Part shown: piece by piece, positions 1 through 8,077 of the stretch
Layout of the letters: each line of letters opens with the position of its first letter
Numbering within the stretch: position 1 is the stretch's first letter
DNA from: Methylococcaceae bacterium
GTDB taxonomy: Bacteria; Pseudomonadota; Gammaproteobacteria; Methylococcales; Methylomonadaceae
DNA length: 13,579 nucleotides
NCBI GenBank assembly: GCA_005779525.1
Contig: SXIZ01000308.1
Location: forward strand, 1 to 13,579
Direction: 5' to 3'
Program-made: the position numbers and the translations under genes
The notes under the pieces: generated by a model
What the model was told of the DNA's origin: nothing
Seen by the model: only the letters and a program-made list of their open reading frames with translations
Database searches by the model: none

Positions 1-1199
1 GCACTGCGTCCCATGTCCAGAATCTGATCTATACCTAACAAGAGTAGTAAACCTGCTTCTGGAATATGAAACATGGAGAGCGTTCCAGCAATCACAATTA
101 AAGAGGCACGTGGCACCCCGGCAACGCCTTTACTGGTAAACAGTAATACTAACAGCATGATCAGTTGATCATCCAATGGCATTGAAATGCCATAAGCTTG
201 TGCGATAAATAACACCGCAAAAGTCATATACATCATGCTGCCGTCGAGATTAAATGAATAACCCAGCGGTAGCACTAAACCCACAACCTTCTCATCACAG
301 CCAAAATTTTCCAATTGTTGTAACAATTTTGGATAAGCGCTTTCACTGCTGGCAGTGCCAAATGCCAGTAACATGGGTTCACGAATCACACGCACCAAAT
401 GCCACACCCGAGTGCCCAAGAATATAAAACTGATGCCGCCTAAAAGCGTACACAGCAGCAGCAAGCCCAAATAAAATTCGCCAATAAAGGTGCCGTAAGC
501 ACTTAATACCCCGAGTCCATTTTGTGCTATGACCGCTGCCATGGCGGCAAATACGGCCACAGGAGCGCTGTGCATAACATAGCTAGTGACCTTTAGCATA
601 ATGTGTCCCAAGGCATCCAGGGTCGCGACGACTGGGCGTGCGCTTTCTCCCAGGGATGCACAGGCCACCCCAAAAAACATCGCAAACACCACGATTTGTA
701 GAATTTCGTTATTTGCCATGGCTTCAACAATGCTCTTAGGAAATATATGTGCAGCAAAACTGGCCAAGGAAGGTTTAATTTCCGTTAAACCCGTCGAGGA
801 ACCTGCTGCTGGAAGCGCAATATGTAAACTACTCCCAGGGTGTAATACATTGACTAATAACATTCCTAGCAGCAGGCTCAGTAGGGACGCCGAAAAAAAC
901 CAAAACAACGCTTTTACGCCAATGCGCCCCACGGTATGACTATCACCCATTTTCGCCATACCTACGACTAAGGTTGCAAACACCAGAGGCGCAATAATCA
1001 TCTTCACTAAACGTAGAAAAATATCGGTTAAGACATTAAAGACCACGACACATTGGCTTAATAATGGGTTAACTGCTGTCGCAGAAGGATGGGCTAAGTT
1101 CAAATGCAGCAATTCTCCTACCATAATCCCTGTCAGTAGCGCTAAGGCTACATAGGTGGTTTGGCGGTTTGATTTTTGCGGTTTGGTGGATGCAGTCAT
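1..1199 (-). CDS. Dicarboxylate/amino acid:cation symporter (SDF/DAACS family), C-terminus cut by window edge
   Basis: Inner-membrane secondary transporter that should take up C4-dicarboxylates or acidic amino acids with Na+ or H+. The reading frame starts at the ATG at 1199 and stays open to the window edge, giving 399 residues of an expected 420-450. Visible family landmarks in order: hydrophobic TM segments from about residue 16; the serine-rich HP1 loop GTASSESAYP (281-290); the TM7 motif NLDGS (317-321), here NLDGS rather than NLDGT or NMDGT; the HP2 region SKGVAGVPRAS (356-366); and the start of the TM8 signature GIDQILDMGRS (389-399). In characterised homologues the TM8 arginine contacts the substrate side-chain carboxylate, so its presence favours an acidic substrate. 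Glutamate/aspartate and succinate/fumarate transport cannot be told apart here. The ribosome site is weak (AGG about 10 nt upstream). Confidence 0.93.
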   Translation of the reverse strand, partial: MTASTKPQKSNRQTTYVALALLTGIMVGELLHLNLAHPSATAVNPLLSQCVVVFNVLTDIFLRLVKMIIAPLVFATLVVGMAKMGDSHTVGRIGVKALFWFFSASLLSLLLGMLLVNVLHPGSSLHIALPAAGSSTGLTEIKPSLASFAAHIFPKSIVEAMANNEILQIVVFAMFFGVACASLGESARPVVATLDALGHIMLKVTSYVMHSAPVAVFAAMAAVIAQNGLGVLSAYGTFIGEFYLGLLLLCTLLGGISFIFLGTRVWHLVRVIREPMLLAFGTASSESAYPKLLQQLENFGCDEKVVGLVLPLGYSFNLDGSMMYMTFAVLFIAQAYGISMPLDDQLIMLLVLLFTSKGVAGVPRASLIVIAGTLSMFHIPEAGLLLLLGIDQILDMGRS

Positions 1200-1301
1200 G
1201 TTGCTTGCCTAGTAGGTGAGTGAGGGCAACCCATCGAGGGATGACTTACAGGCTCTGTCATCAGGTCGTGGAATTTATGCCGTTAACCGATCGTAGTTTA
1301 A
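1200..1301 (-). promoter_or_regulatory. Leader of the symporter gene with inverted repeat and weak promoter candidate
   Basis: This gap separates the broken membrane-protein gene from the symporter start. It contains a perfect 6-bp inverted repeat, GATGAC at 1240-1245 and GTCATC at 1257-1262, whose half-sites are about 17 bp apart centre to centre. That suits either an operator or a small RNA hairpin. A poor sigma70-like pair can be drawn on the minus strand: TTAAAC (1301-1296) and CATAAA (1279-1274) with a 16-bp spacer. A second short pairing, TTGCC with GGCAA, lies nearer the start codon. No regulator can be assigned; the repeat may be chance. Confidence 0.25.
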
Positions 1302-2784
1302 GGGTTTAATGCTAAGGCATAGCTTTTATGCCACAGCAAGAAGTCGCTAGTTACCGAAAATAAAATATTGCTGCTGTCTCCTGAGGTGACCCTGTATTTT
1401 TTGGGGGTTAGGGAATACTTAAAAAAAGCGTTGCCCACATGGCGCAGTAACACATCACCATCTGTTTCCTGAATCAAGGCTTTTTCTTGTAAGGCAGTAA
1501 CCATAAGTTGCGCCGCCTGGCCTGTGACGTATTGATTGCCCGTTAGGTAAAGGTTTAACAATATACTAAAGACTAGCGATAAAATTATATAAGTTTGCTT
1601 AGTTAGACTCTTCAAGATGAAAAAATAGCTAAAGGGCAAGATAAACAATAAATATCGTTGCGCCGGGCGGGTACAGGAGAGTAGGCTAAGCATCACTATT
1701 AACGTCAATAAGATACAGCGTAAATAGCGTTTTTGAATCGCTGTTGACTGTGGCGTACCTTTGAATGTCTGAACTAGATTAATAAGTAACAATTTCGCCA
1801 TCACGCAGAAACCACCGCCCAAAATAGCCGGATTCAGCCAGCTATCTAAAGGCCCAAAATTCATTTCCCCTTGGGGTTTGACCCCGTAATACCCCAAACC
1901 AAAAGCACTACTGAATACCACGATGCGGAGTAGGCTTTGCCGTATATGGGATCTTAGTTGCTTAGGTACCGTAATTATTGGGCTAAGACTGAGCGCTAAC
2001 AGCAAAATACCTAAATACCTAAATACCCTAGATAGACCAGCAGGTTATTGAGAAAATTGCCAAAATTGAATCGCAGCATTTCATGAAAATTATCCGGTGT
2101 GAACCAATAATTGAAATAATACTTTACTGCGAGCACATAGCTCGCGGGGATGATGAGAATCGCGAGTAGGCGTAATAGTAAGTGAGTTAGACTAATTTTG
2201 CGGTGTTTACGGGTGAATTGTTCAGTCACGACCAAGGGCAGTAACAATAGCGCATGGTACTTAAGCGTAATGGCTAGCCCCATGCCTAGCATTGCGAGCA
2301 TCGCCTTGGGGGCGTTGTTAGAGGCTTCCCAAAATAACACGACACTGAAAATTGCCAGGGAGGCAGGAAATAAATCCGCGGTAGCGCGTCCTGCAAAAGT
2401 CCAAATTAAAGGATTTACCAGCACGCACAGTAGCACGCTCTGCGTATTATAGCCCTTGGTAATTAATTGGTTAGCGCGGATAATCGCTTCGCCAAGTAGT
2501 AGTATGCTGGTCGCAGACACCATGCGATAAACAGTACTAATATTCAGGCCGGGCAGCAGTTTGGCAACGCTTGCCACCAAGATTGGCATGCCGAGCGTAT
2601 TAGCTTGATAGCTGAAATATTCTTCTAGCAATACTGGGTTCTGTTTCAGAAAATAACGCGCGGCATCGATAAACACCCATTCCTGATTGACCAGCGGCAG
2701 TTGCGAGGTCAGTAGATGTAGTAGAAAGGCGCAGAGATAAATTGTTCTTGCAGGCGTTAACTGAGAAATTAAGATTGGGTGCAT
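1298..2784 (-). pseudogene. GT-C glycosyltransferase-like polytopic membrane protein, frameshifted
   Basis: Two adjacent minus-strand frames, 2784-2011 (257 residues) and 2005-1298 (235 residues, only a TTG available as start), read as the N- and C-terminal halves of one protein. Both are rich in hydrophobic helices. The first half has a short acidic loop after TM1 (VFIDAARYF, Asp at 40), as in the GT39/PMT-like GT-C fold, where such an acid takes part in catalysis. The second half has a CTRPAQRYLLFILP segment of the kind seen in late helices of these proteins. The break falls inside an 8-bp tandem repeat at 2007-2030. Removing one unit joins the halves in frame (reading LVYLGYLGILLLALSLSP across the join) and gives 492 residues. 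The family call is by overall character only; polysaccharide, lipid or protein glycosylation are all possible. It starts 43 bp after comM and may be read from the same transcript. Confidence 0.75.
2007..2030 (-). repeat. 8-bp tandem repeat causing the frameshift
   Basis: On the plus strand this is ATACCTAA twice, followed by the degenerate unit ATACCCTA. On the coding strand it reads TAGGGTAT, TTAGGTAT, TTAGGTAT. Eight is not a multiple of three, so gain or loss of one unit shifts the frame. With the present copy number the upstream frame stops at TAG (2013-2011). With one unit fewer it runs on into the downstream half. The third, imperfect unit suggests the ancestral gene already had a near-repeat encoding YLGYLG, which would favour slippage. 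Confidence 0.85.
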
Positions 2785-2827
2785 ATTAATGATTGTGATC
2801 CCAGAGAACTATTGATCTGAAACACAC

Positions 2828-4336
2828 TTACTGCTTGCGATCTAATTTGCGATAGCTAATGGCTTCACTGATATGTGCAATAGTTATGGCTTCAGAAGCT
2901 GCCAAATCGGCAATAGTGCGCGCCAGTTTTAAAATACGATGATAGGCACGGTTTGACAGGCCAAAGCGCTCCAACGCATTGGCTAAAAGCTCATGTCCGG
3001 CATCGGAAACCTCACAATAGCGTTTAACTTCTACTGCAGAGAGCTCGGCATTGGTTTTGCCTGCACGCATTAGCGCAAGCTTACGTGCTTTGACCACGCG
3101 TGCTCGAATGGCGGCACTGCTTTCCTCGCCATCAGCAGAACCTTTGCGTAATACCTCGTGCGAGATGCGCGGCACTTCTAAGTGCATATCAATACGATCT
3201 AATAAAGGGCCAGACACTTTCGCACGATAGCGGGCGACTTGTTCAGACGTACAGCGACAACGCCCAGAACTATCCCCGAGAAAGCCGCAAGGGCAGGGAT
3301 TCATGGCGGCAATCAGTTGAAATTTTGCGGGAAAATCCACTTGGCGACTGGCGCGTGAAATAATGATATGTCCGGTTTCCAGCGGTTCGCGTAACACTTC
3401 AAGCACTTTACGATCAAATTCGGGTAATTCATCCAAAAATAAGGTCCCCCAGTGTGCCAAGGAAATTTCTCCGGGTTTGGGATTACTGCCTCCGCCAACC
3501 ATCGCTGCCGCGGAGGCGGTATGATGGGGTGCCCGATAGGGAGGTTTCAGCCAGTTATCCAGATCCAGTCCTTGATCACTAATCGACGCAAGTGCTGCAC
3601 TTTCTTGTGCTTGTTGCTCGGTGAGCGGGGGTAAAATCGTTGGCAGGCGGGCGGCTAGCATAGATTTTCCGGTCCCCGGCGGGCCTAGCATCAATAGATT
3701 GTGCATCCCCGCGGCAGCAATTTCAAAAGCGCGTTTTACTTGGAATTGACCATGCACATCCGCAAAGTCCACGGTATAGTGTTCCGTGCGAGGGATTGGA
3801 CTTTGGCTTTCTGGGGCAATTAATTGTCGCCCTAATAAATGCGCACTGACTTCTAACAAATGTTGTGCCGGGATGACTTGGGCATCTTTAACTAAAATAG
3901 CTTCTGCCAAATTATCGCGCGGTAGAATCAGTTGTCTGCCCGCGTGTTTGGCTTGGAGCGCAATCGGTAACACGCCATTAATCGCACGTAGTTCACCGCC
4001 TAAGGATAATTCACCGACACATTCATACTGCGTCAGGACTTCTTTCGGTATTTGCCCAGAGGCTGCGAGTATACCCAAGGCAATCGCTAAATCAAAACGC
4101 CCACCCTCTTTGGGTAGGTCGGCGGGAGCTAAATTGACGATGATGCGCTGCTGGGGAAATTCAAATTGTGAATTTAGCAGAGCACCGCGTACCCGATCTT
4201 TACTTTCTTTGACGGCGGTTTCGGGAAGTCCGACGATATTTAGACTGGGTAAACCATTGGCAACATGCACTTCGACAGTGACCAAGGGCGCGTCGATACC
4301 CGCGCGCCCCCGGCTATAAACAATGGCAAGCGACAT
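2828..4336 (-). CDS. comM: ComM/YifB family AAA+ ATPase (branch-migration helicase)
   Basis: Full-length 502-residue member of the Mg-chelatase-like YifB/ComM family. In Vibrio the protein is a hexameric helicase that drives branch migration of the incoming strand during natural transformation; it acts in the cytoplasm. Domains in order: N-terminal ChlI-like domain (about 1-170, starting SLAIVYSRGRAGIDAPLV); Walker A GPPGTGKS (218-225); Walker B LFLDEL (299-304); sensor-1 Asn in AAMNPCPCG (346); a four-cysteine patch C348/C350/C360/C362 typical of the family; arginine motif SGPLLDRID (375-383); and a C-terminal helical lid. No key residue is missing. It starts 5 bp after the ubiK stop codon, so the two are almost certainly co-transcribed, a neighbourhood seen in other gammaproteobacteria. 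The gene alone does not show that the organism is competent. Confidence 0.96.
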   Translation of the reverse strand: MSLAIVYSRGRAGIDAPLVTVEVHVANGLPSLNIVGLPETAVKESKDRVRGALLNSQFEFPQQRIIVNLAPADLPKEGGRFDLAIALGILAASGQIPKEVLTQYECVGELSLGGELRAINGVLPIALQAKHAGRQLILPRDNLAEAILVKDAQVIPAQHLLEVSAHLLGRQLIAPESQSPIPRTEHYTVDFADVHGQFQVKRAFEIAAAGMHNLLMLGPPGTGKSMLAARLPTILPPLTEQQAQESAALASISDQGLDLDNWLKPPYRAPHHTASAAAMVGGGSNPKPGEISLAHWGTLFLDELPEFDRKVLEVLREPLETGHIIISRASRQVDFPAKFQLIAAMNPCPCGFLGDSSGRCRCTSEQVARYRAKVSGPLLDRIDMHLEVPRISHEVLRKGSADGEESSAAIRARVVKARKLALMRAGKTNAELSAVEVKRYCEVSDAGHELLANALERFGLSNRAYHRILKLARTIADLAASEAITIAHISEAISYRKLDRKQ

Positions 4337-4341
4337 TGCAA

Positions 4342-4596
4342 TTATTCTTTAGGAAGGACCTGTTGTTCTATTTCGGCAACACGCTTTTCCAAATCTTCTA
4401 GTTTGCTGCGGGTTTTAGCGAGCACCGCTTTTTGCACTTCAAATTCTTCGCGGGTGACCAAATCCAGGGCGCCTAGACCACTTTGTAATACCGCGTGAAA
4501 GTTTTTTTCCAAATCTTCTTTAATCGCGGTCAGGCCAGTGGGTAAGGAGTCGGATAAACGTTTAGCAAGGTCTTCGATAGCTTTAGGATCAAACAT
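4342..4596 (-). CDS. ubiK: Ubiquinone biosynthesis accessory factor UbiK (BMFP/YqiC family)
   Basis: Small 84-residue protein of the BMFP family. UbiK helps aerobic ubiquinone biosynthesis together with UbiJ and binds membranes through an N-terminal amphipathic helix. Here the N-terminal half (MFDPKAIEDLAKRLSDSLP) fits such a helix. Residues about 49-80 form a heptad-rich coiled coil (EEFEVQKAVLAKTRSKLEDL and onward), the part that trimerises in characterised homologues. Length and layout are normal. The ATG at 4596 is preceded by AAGAGA as ribosome site. The comM start lies 5 bp after the stop codon. Confidence 0.93.
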   Translation of the reverse strand: MFDPKAIEDLAKRLSDSLPTGLTAIKEDLEKNFHAVLQSGLGALDLVTREEFEVQKAVLAKTRSKLEDLEKRVAEIEQQVLPKE

Positions 4597-4664
4597 AATG
4601 TGTCTCTTAATGAAAGTGAATAAACTCGCCTGTTATATTAGTGGGCGCGTGGATTATTTGTCGG
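4597..4664 (-). promoter_or_regulatory. Candidate promoter for ubiK-comM
   Basis: The 57-bp gap between the MarR-type gene and ubiK is the longest within this minus-strand series, so an internal promoter is reasonable. A possible -10 TAATAT (4640-4635), overlapping TATAAC (4637-4632), can be paired with CCGACA (4664-4659) at an 18-bp spacing. The -35 match is poor. No terminator-like hairpin is seen, so read-through from speE is also expected. Confidence 0.25.
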
Positions 4665-5220
4665 GAAATTGATGTAATCGGCAAATTTTATTGACTGCTT
4701 CTTGCTTTAAAGGTTCTTCGGTCAAGCCACAATGTAAGTGTTGCTCAATTTCTGCAAGATGCACGCAGGTTGTGCACATCCCAAAACTCTTAGAATTATT
4801 AGCTTTTTGTAAAACTTCCAGCGTGACGCCTAATGCATGCCGCAAAGATTTAAATTCTTTCTGCAGCAAGGTTTTTTCGGCTTGCGTAAAAACATCCAAG
4901 GGCTGTACTTGCTGCAAAATTTTTTTGCCAGCTTCCAGTAGACTTAAATGAATGATACGTCCGTCATCCAGATCCTGGGTTTTACTTAAATAGCCTTTAC
5001 GCTCTAATACTTGCAAGGTTTGCGACACCGTGCCTTTGGTCAGCCCTAAGTACTCAGTCAACGCCGCTGGCGTGTCGCTGTAATGATTGCATAAAGACAG
5101 ATATTCCAATACTTGCACATGCACTGGCTGAATACCCAAAGCTGCGTAACGTTTACGCTCTTCCGAGCTCAGCAGAGCATTAATACGTTCAAGTAGCTGA
5201 AAACTGGTTAAAAATTGCAT
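4654..5220 (-). CDS. MarR family transcriptional regulator with C-terminal cysteine cluster
   Basis: 188-residue DNA-binding regulator. Residues about 30-100 form a MarR winged helix-turn-helix: LTEYLGLTKGTVSQTLQVLE (54-73) holds the recognition helix, and the wing carries the family signature DLDDGRIIHLSL (83-94). Dimerisation helices flank it. Beyond the usual MarR length there is a tail of about 45 residues with C149, C152, C164 and C180 plus H183, spaced C-x2-C-x11-C-x15-C-x2-H. This arrangement recurs in a subgroup of MarR proteins and suggests a metal site, Fe-S cluster or redox switch; the ligand is inferred, not shown. It begins 12 bp after the speE stop codon with no clear ribosome site, which fits translational coupling. 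A role in controlling the divergent speA/speE promoters is likely but unproven. Confidence 0.88.
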   Translation of the reverse strand: MQFLTSFQLLERINALLSSEERKRYAALGIQPVHVQVLEYLSLCNHYSDTPAALTEYLGLTKGTVSQTLQVLERKGYLSKTQDLDDGRIIHLSLLEAGKKILQQVQPLDVFTQAEKTLLQKEFKSLRHALGVTLEVLQKANNSKSFGMCTTCVHLAEIEQHLHCGLTEEPLKQEAVNKICRLHQFPDK

Positions 5221-5232
5221 TTTAAAATTGTA

Positions 5233-6087
5233 TCACGCCCGCTTCGCCATCGCTTGCTTAAAAAATTCAGGCTGTGCAAGTGCGGCTTGGTGAATATCGG
5301 CGTTGTAATACACCGTCGCAAAGGTTTTTGCCGCCGCATCCACTTTACGAAACTCAGCGAGCTCCGCTTTGCTGGCAATCGTTGCACTCCACCAACCCGA
5401 TGGATATAAACATTGTGGGAAAAACAGGGTTTGCAAATGACTTAAGCCTGCATGACTCATTGCATCACGCATTTCGCCAATCAACGGCAGATGGAATAAT
5501 GCGGATTCGCTTTGTTGAATCACCATACCATTGGGCGTTAAACAGTTATAGCAATCACGATAAAATTGTTCGCTGAATAAACCTTCTGCAGGGCCAACGG
5601 GATCGGTGCTATCTACAATAATAATGTCGACTGAATTAGGCGCAGCATCTTTTACCCATTTAATCCCATCGATAAATTTTAATTCAGCGCGCGGATCATT
5701 GTTGGATTCGCACAGCTCGGGAAAATAAATTTCCGCTAGTCGGGTTACGCGCTCGTCGATATCGATTTGGATGGCTTGCTCTACACTGTCGTGTTTCAAA
5801 ACTTCACGCAAGGTACCGCAATCGCCTCCGCCAATAATCCAGACCTTTTTGGGGGCAGGATGGGTAAATAGCGCAGTGTGGCTCATCATCTCATGATAGA
5901 AGAAGTTATCGCGGGTGGATACCATGGTGCAACCATCGATCACCATTAAATTGCCAAAGCCTTCGGTTTCATAGATTTCCAAATATTGGAATTCGGATTG
6001 TTCGGCGTGTAATTTGTTTTTGATTTTGAGCGAAAAAGCCGATTCTGCACCGGGTACAATTTCGGTAAACCAATGGGCGTCAAGCAT
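5233..6087 (-). CDS. speE: Spermidine synthase (polyamine aminopropyltransferase)
   Basis: 284-residue cytoplasmic enzyme that transfers the aminopropyl group of decarboxylated S-adenosylmethionine to putrescine, giving spermidine and methylthioadenosine. Family landmarks: N-terminal beta domain; FFYHEMMSH (62-70); nucleotide loop GGGDCGTLREV (86-96); QIDIDERV (107-114), where the acidic residue that contacts the nucleotide ribose is Asp instead of the more common Glu; VDSTDPVGPAEGLF (158-171) with the catalytic Asp159; and LYPSGWWSAT (227-236) in the substrate region, matching the Pseudomonas type rather than the E. coli PTYYGG type. The start at 6087 follows AGGA at good spacing. It is first in the minus-strand series and divergent from speA. 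Use of agmatine instead of putrescine, known in some bacteria, cannot be excluded. Confidence 0.94.
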   Translation of the reverse strand: MLDAHWFTEIVPGAESAFSLKIKNKLHAEQSEFQYLEIYETEGFGNLMVIDGCTMVSTRDNFFYHEMMSHTALFTHPAPKKVWIIGGGDCGTLREVLKHDSVEQAIQIDIDERVTRLAEIYFPELCESNNDPRAELKFIDGIKWVKDAAPNSVDIIIVDSTDPVGPAEGLFSEQFYRDCYNCLTPNGMVIQQSESALFHLPLIGEMRDAMSHAGLSHLQTLFFPQCLYPSGWWSATIASKAELAEFRKVDAAAKTFATVYYNADIHQAALAQPEFFKQAMAKRA

Positions 6088-6168
6088 GATATTTCCTGTA
6101 GTCAGTAATGAAAAACGTTATTATATTAAACTAAATAGCCCCTAAATATTTCAAATTGGAGAAAATTA
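6088..6168. promoter_or_regulatory. Divergent speE/speA promoter region with phased direct repeats
   Basis: AT-rich 81-bp gap that must carry promoters for both directions. On the minus strand there is a perfect -10, TATAAT (6125-6120), about 33 nt before the speE start, but no good -35. On the plus strand TATATT (6122-6127) overlaps it, with a poor TAGTCA (6099-6104) 17 bp upstream. Two CTAAATA copies (6131-6137 and 6142-6148) lie 11 bp apart, one helical turn, and the second runs into the palindrome AAATATTT (6144-6151). These are candidate operator sites, for example for the MarR-type protein encoded behind speE. The speA ribosome site GGAG is at 6158-6161. Confidence 0.45.
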
Positions 6169-8076
6169 GTGAACTCTGAGTCCGGCACAAGCCCTAAGCA
6201 AACTGACGCCTTATCGCCTGCAAAGATCTGGACGCTGGCACACTCTGCGCAAACCTATGCGATTAATCAGTGGGGGAGTGGATATTTTTCCATTAATCAG
6301 CGCGGGCATGTTGCGGTTAAGCCATCCCCGCAAAGCACCGTGGAGTTAGACTTATTCACTATTGCGCAATCTTTGACGACTCAGGGACATTCTCTGCCAG
6401 TGTTGGTGCGCTTTACCGATATTTTGAAAGACCGGGTCGAGCAATTAAATACCGCATTTGACAAAGCGATTACAACGTATGCTTATCGCGGCAGTTATAC
6501 TCCGGTTTATCCCATTAAAGTGAATCAGCAACGTAAAGTCGTGGAAGGCATTTTAGCGGCAGATAATATTGGTTTGGAAGCTGGGAGCAAGCCAGAATTG
6601 CTCGCGATTTTAGGGTTGTCCAAAAGTGCGGCTAATGGCAAATCCACCATTATCTGTAACGGTTATAAAGATCGTGCTTATATTCGGCTGGCTTTAATTG
6701 GCTTACAAATGGGTTTACAAGTGTTTATCGTCATTGAAAAACCCTCAGAATTAGCGTTGATTATTGAAGAATCGAGCAAAATGCAAATCCGACCGCAGTT
6801 GGGGGTTCGGGTCCGCTTATCCAGTTTGGGGGCGGGCAAATGGCAAAACAGTGGCGGTGAAAAATCGAAATTCGGTTTTCATCCGAGTGAAATTTTGCAT
6901 TTGCTGGATAAATTACGCGCGGTGGATTTATTGGATACCCTGAAGCTGATGCACTTTCATATGGGCTCGCAAATTGCCAATATTCATGATATTAAAATTG
7001 CTCTAAAAGAAGCCAGTCAGTTTTATGTGCAACTCCATAAGTTGGGTGCCAATATTCAGGTGGTGGATACTGGCGGTGGGTTAGGCATCGATTACGACGG
7101 TAGCAGTTCACGGCGAGAATGTTCTATCAACTATAGTCTGCACGAATACGCACATAATATCGTGCGTAGCTTTGCCGAAGTGTGTGCCGAGCAACAGCTC
7201 CCGCAACCGGATATCATCACTGAATCTGGGCGGGCGATCAGTGCACATCATGCGGTTTTGATTACCAATGTCACTGATATTGAAGCGATTCCTGAATTAC
7301 AAATTGAAGCCCTGGCGCAGTTTCAGCAGCACAATATCGTCGAACAATATCACGATGCACAGTTTGCCATACAAAATGCCCGCAGTCGTTTTACTCAAGG
7401 CGAACTCAGTTTGGCGGCGTTGGCAGACGCTGAACAGCATTATTTGCAATTATGCCAATACACCTTATTGCATTTAAACCCAGAAATTCACAGTCAGCAA
7501 AAAATCCAGCAGGAACTGGAAGAAAAACTGGCAGATAAAATTTTCTGTAATTTTTCCTTATTTCAATCGATGCCAGATTCTTGGGCGATCGAACAAATCT
7601 TTCCGATCATGCCGATTCATCGCTTGGATGAACAACCCAAGCGCCGAGCAGTATTGCAGGATTTAACCTGTGACTCTGATGGGCGCGTCGATGAATATGT
7701 CGATGGGCAGAATATCGAAAAAACCTTAGCGCTACACGCTATTGATCCAGAACAACCCTATTTAATTGGTTTCTTCCTGTTGGGCGCGTATCAGGAAATT
7801 TTGGGGGATATGCATAATTTATTCGGTGATACCCATTCGATTAACATCAGCATTAATCATGCATTACCTGCAGATGATCCGGCGTTTTTACACTACGATT
7901 TTATCGAAGGCGAGCATGTACAAGAATTATTGGATTATGTACATATCGACAGCAATGCCTTAAAGCAGGCATATGCCGAAAAATTACAACACTGTCAGCT
8001 CAGTGCCGAGTTACGTCAGCACTATTTACAAGAATTGACCCATGGTTTAACCACCTACACTTATTTGGAGAAATAA
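6169..8076 (+). CDS. speA: Biosynthetic arginine decarboxylase (PLP-dependent)
   Basis: 635-residue enzyme converting arginine to agmatine and CO2, the first step of the agmatine route to putrescine. It belongs to the alanine-racemase-fold group IV decarboxylases, and its length is normal. Visible motifs: GYFSINQRGHV (38-48); PLP-binding lysine in YPIKVNQQRK (K117); HFHMGSQI (262-269); GGGLGIDYDG (302-311) for phosphate binding; ESGRAISAHH (352-361); catalytic-side DLTCDSDGRVDEY (C501, D502); and GAYQEILGDMHNLFGD (539-554). The start is GTG at 6169, chosen because GGAG lies 7 nt upstream and no in-frame ATG precedes it. The last codons contain the ribosome site of the next gene, which starts 1 bp after the stop. 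No agmatinase, agmatine deiminase or SAM decarboxylase gene lies in the window. Confidence 0.96.
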   Translation: MNSESGTSPKQTDALSPAKIWTLAHSAQTYAINQWGSGYFSINQRGHVAVKPSPQSTVELDLFTIAQSLTTQGHSLPVLVRFTDILKDRVEQLNTAFDKAITTYAYRGSYTPVYPIKVNQQRKVVEGILAADNIGLEAGSKPELLAILGLSKSAANGKSTIICNGYKDRAYIRLALIGLQMGLQVFIVIEKPSELALIIEESSKMQIRPQLGVRVRLSSLGAGKWQNSGGEKSKFGFHPSEILHLLDKLRAVDLLDTLKLMHFHMGSQIANIHDIKIALKEASQFYVQLHKLGANIQVVDTGGGLGIDYDGSSSRRECSINYSLHEYAHNIVRSFAEVCAEQQLPQPDIITESGRAISAHHAVLITNVTDIEAIPELQIEALAQFQQHNIVEQYHDAQFAIQNARSRFTQGELSLAALADAEQHYLQLCQYTLLHLNPEIHSQQKIQQELEEKLADKIFCNFSLFQSMPDSWAIEQIFPIMPIHRLDEQPKRRAVLQDLTCDSDGRVDEYVDGQNIEKTLALHAIDPEQPYLIGFFLLGAYQEILGDMHNLFGDTHSINISINHALPADDPAFLHYDFIEGEHVQELLDYVHIDSNALKQAYAEKLQHCQLSAELRQHYLQELTHGLTTYTYLEK

Positions 8077-8077
8077 T

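Noticed and set aside
586..939. Plus-strand 117-codon open frame
   Set aside because: It lies wholly antisense to the symporter, whose family motifs are continuous on the minus strand; the plus-strand product has no recognisable features.
1298..2784. Two independent membrane-protein genes
   Set aside because: The downstream frame has only a TTG start and no ribosome site, its N-terminus lies mid-helix, and deleting one repeat unit joins the frames exactly.
3786..4319. Plus-strand 177-codon open frame opposite comM
   Set aside because: The comM frame carries all expected motifs; this is a shadow of its N-terminal domain.
5274..5576. Plus-strand 100-codon open frame opposite speE
   Set aside because: Antisense shadow of the conserved SpeE C-terminal domain, with no ribosome site or family match.
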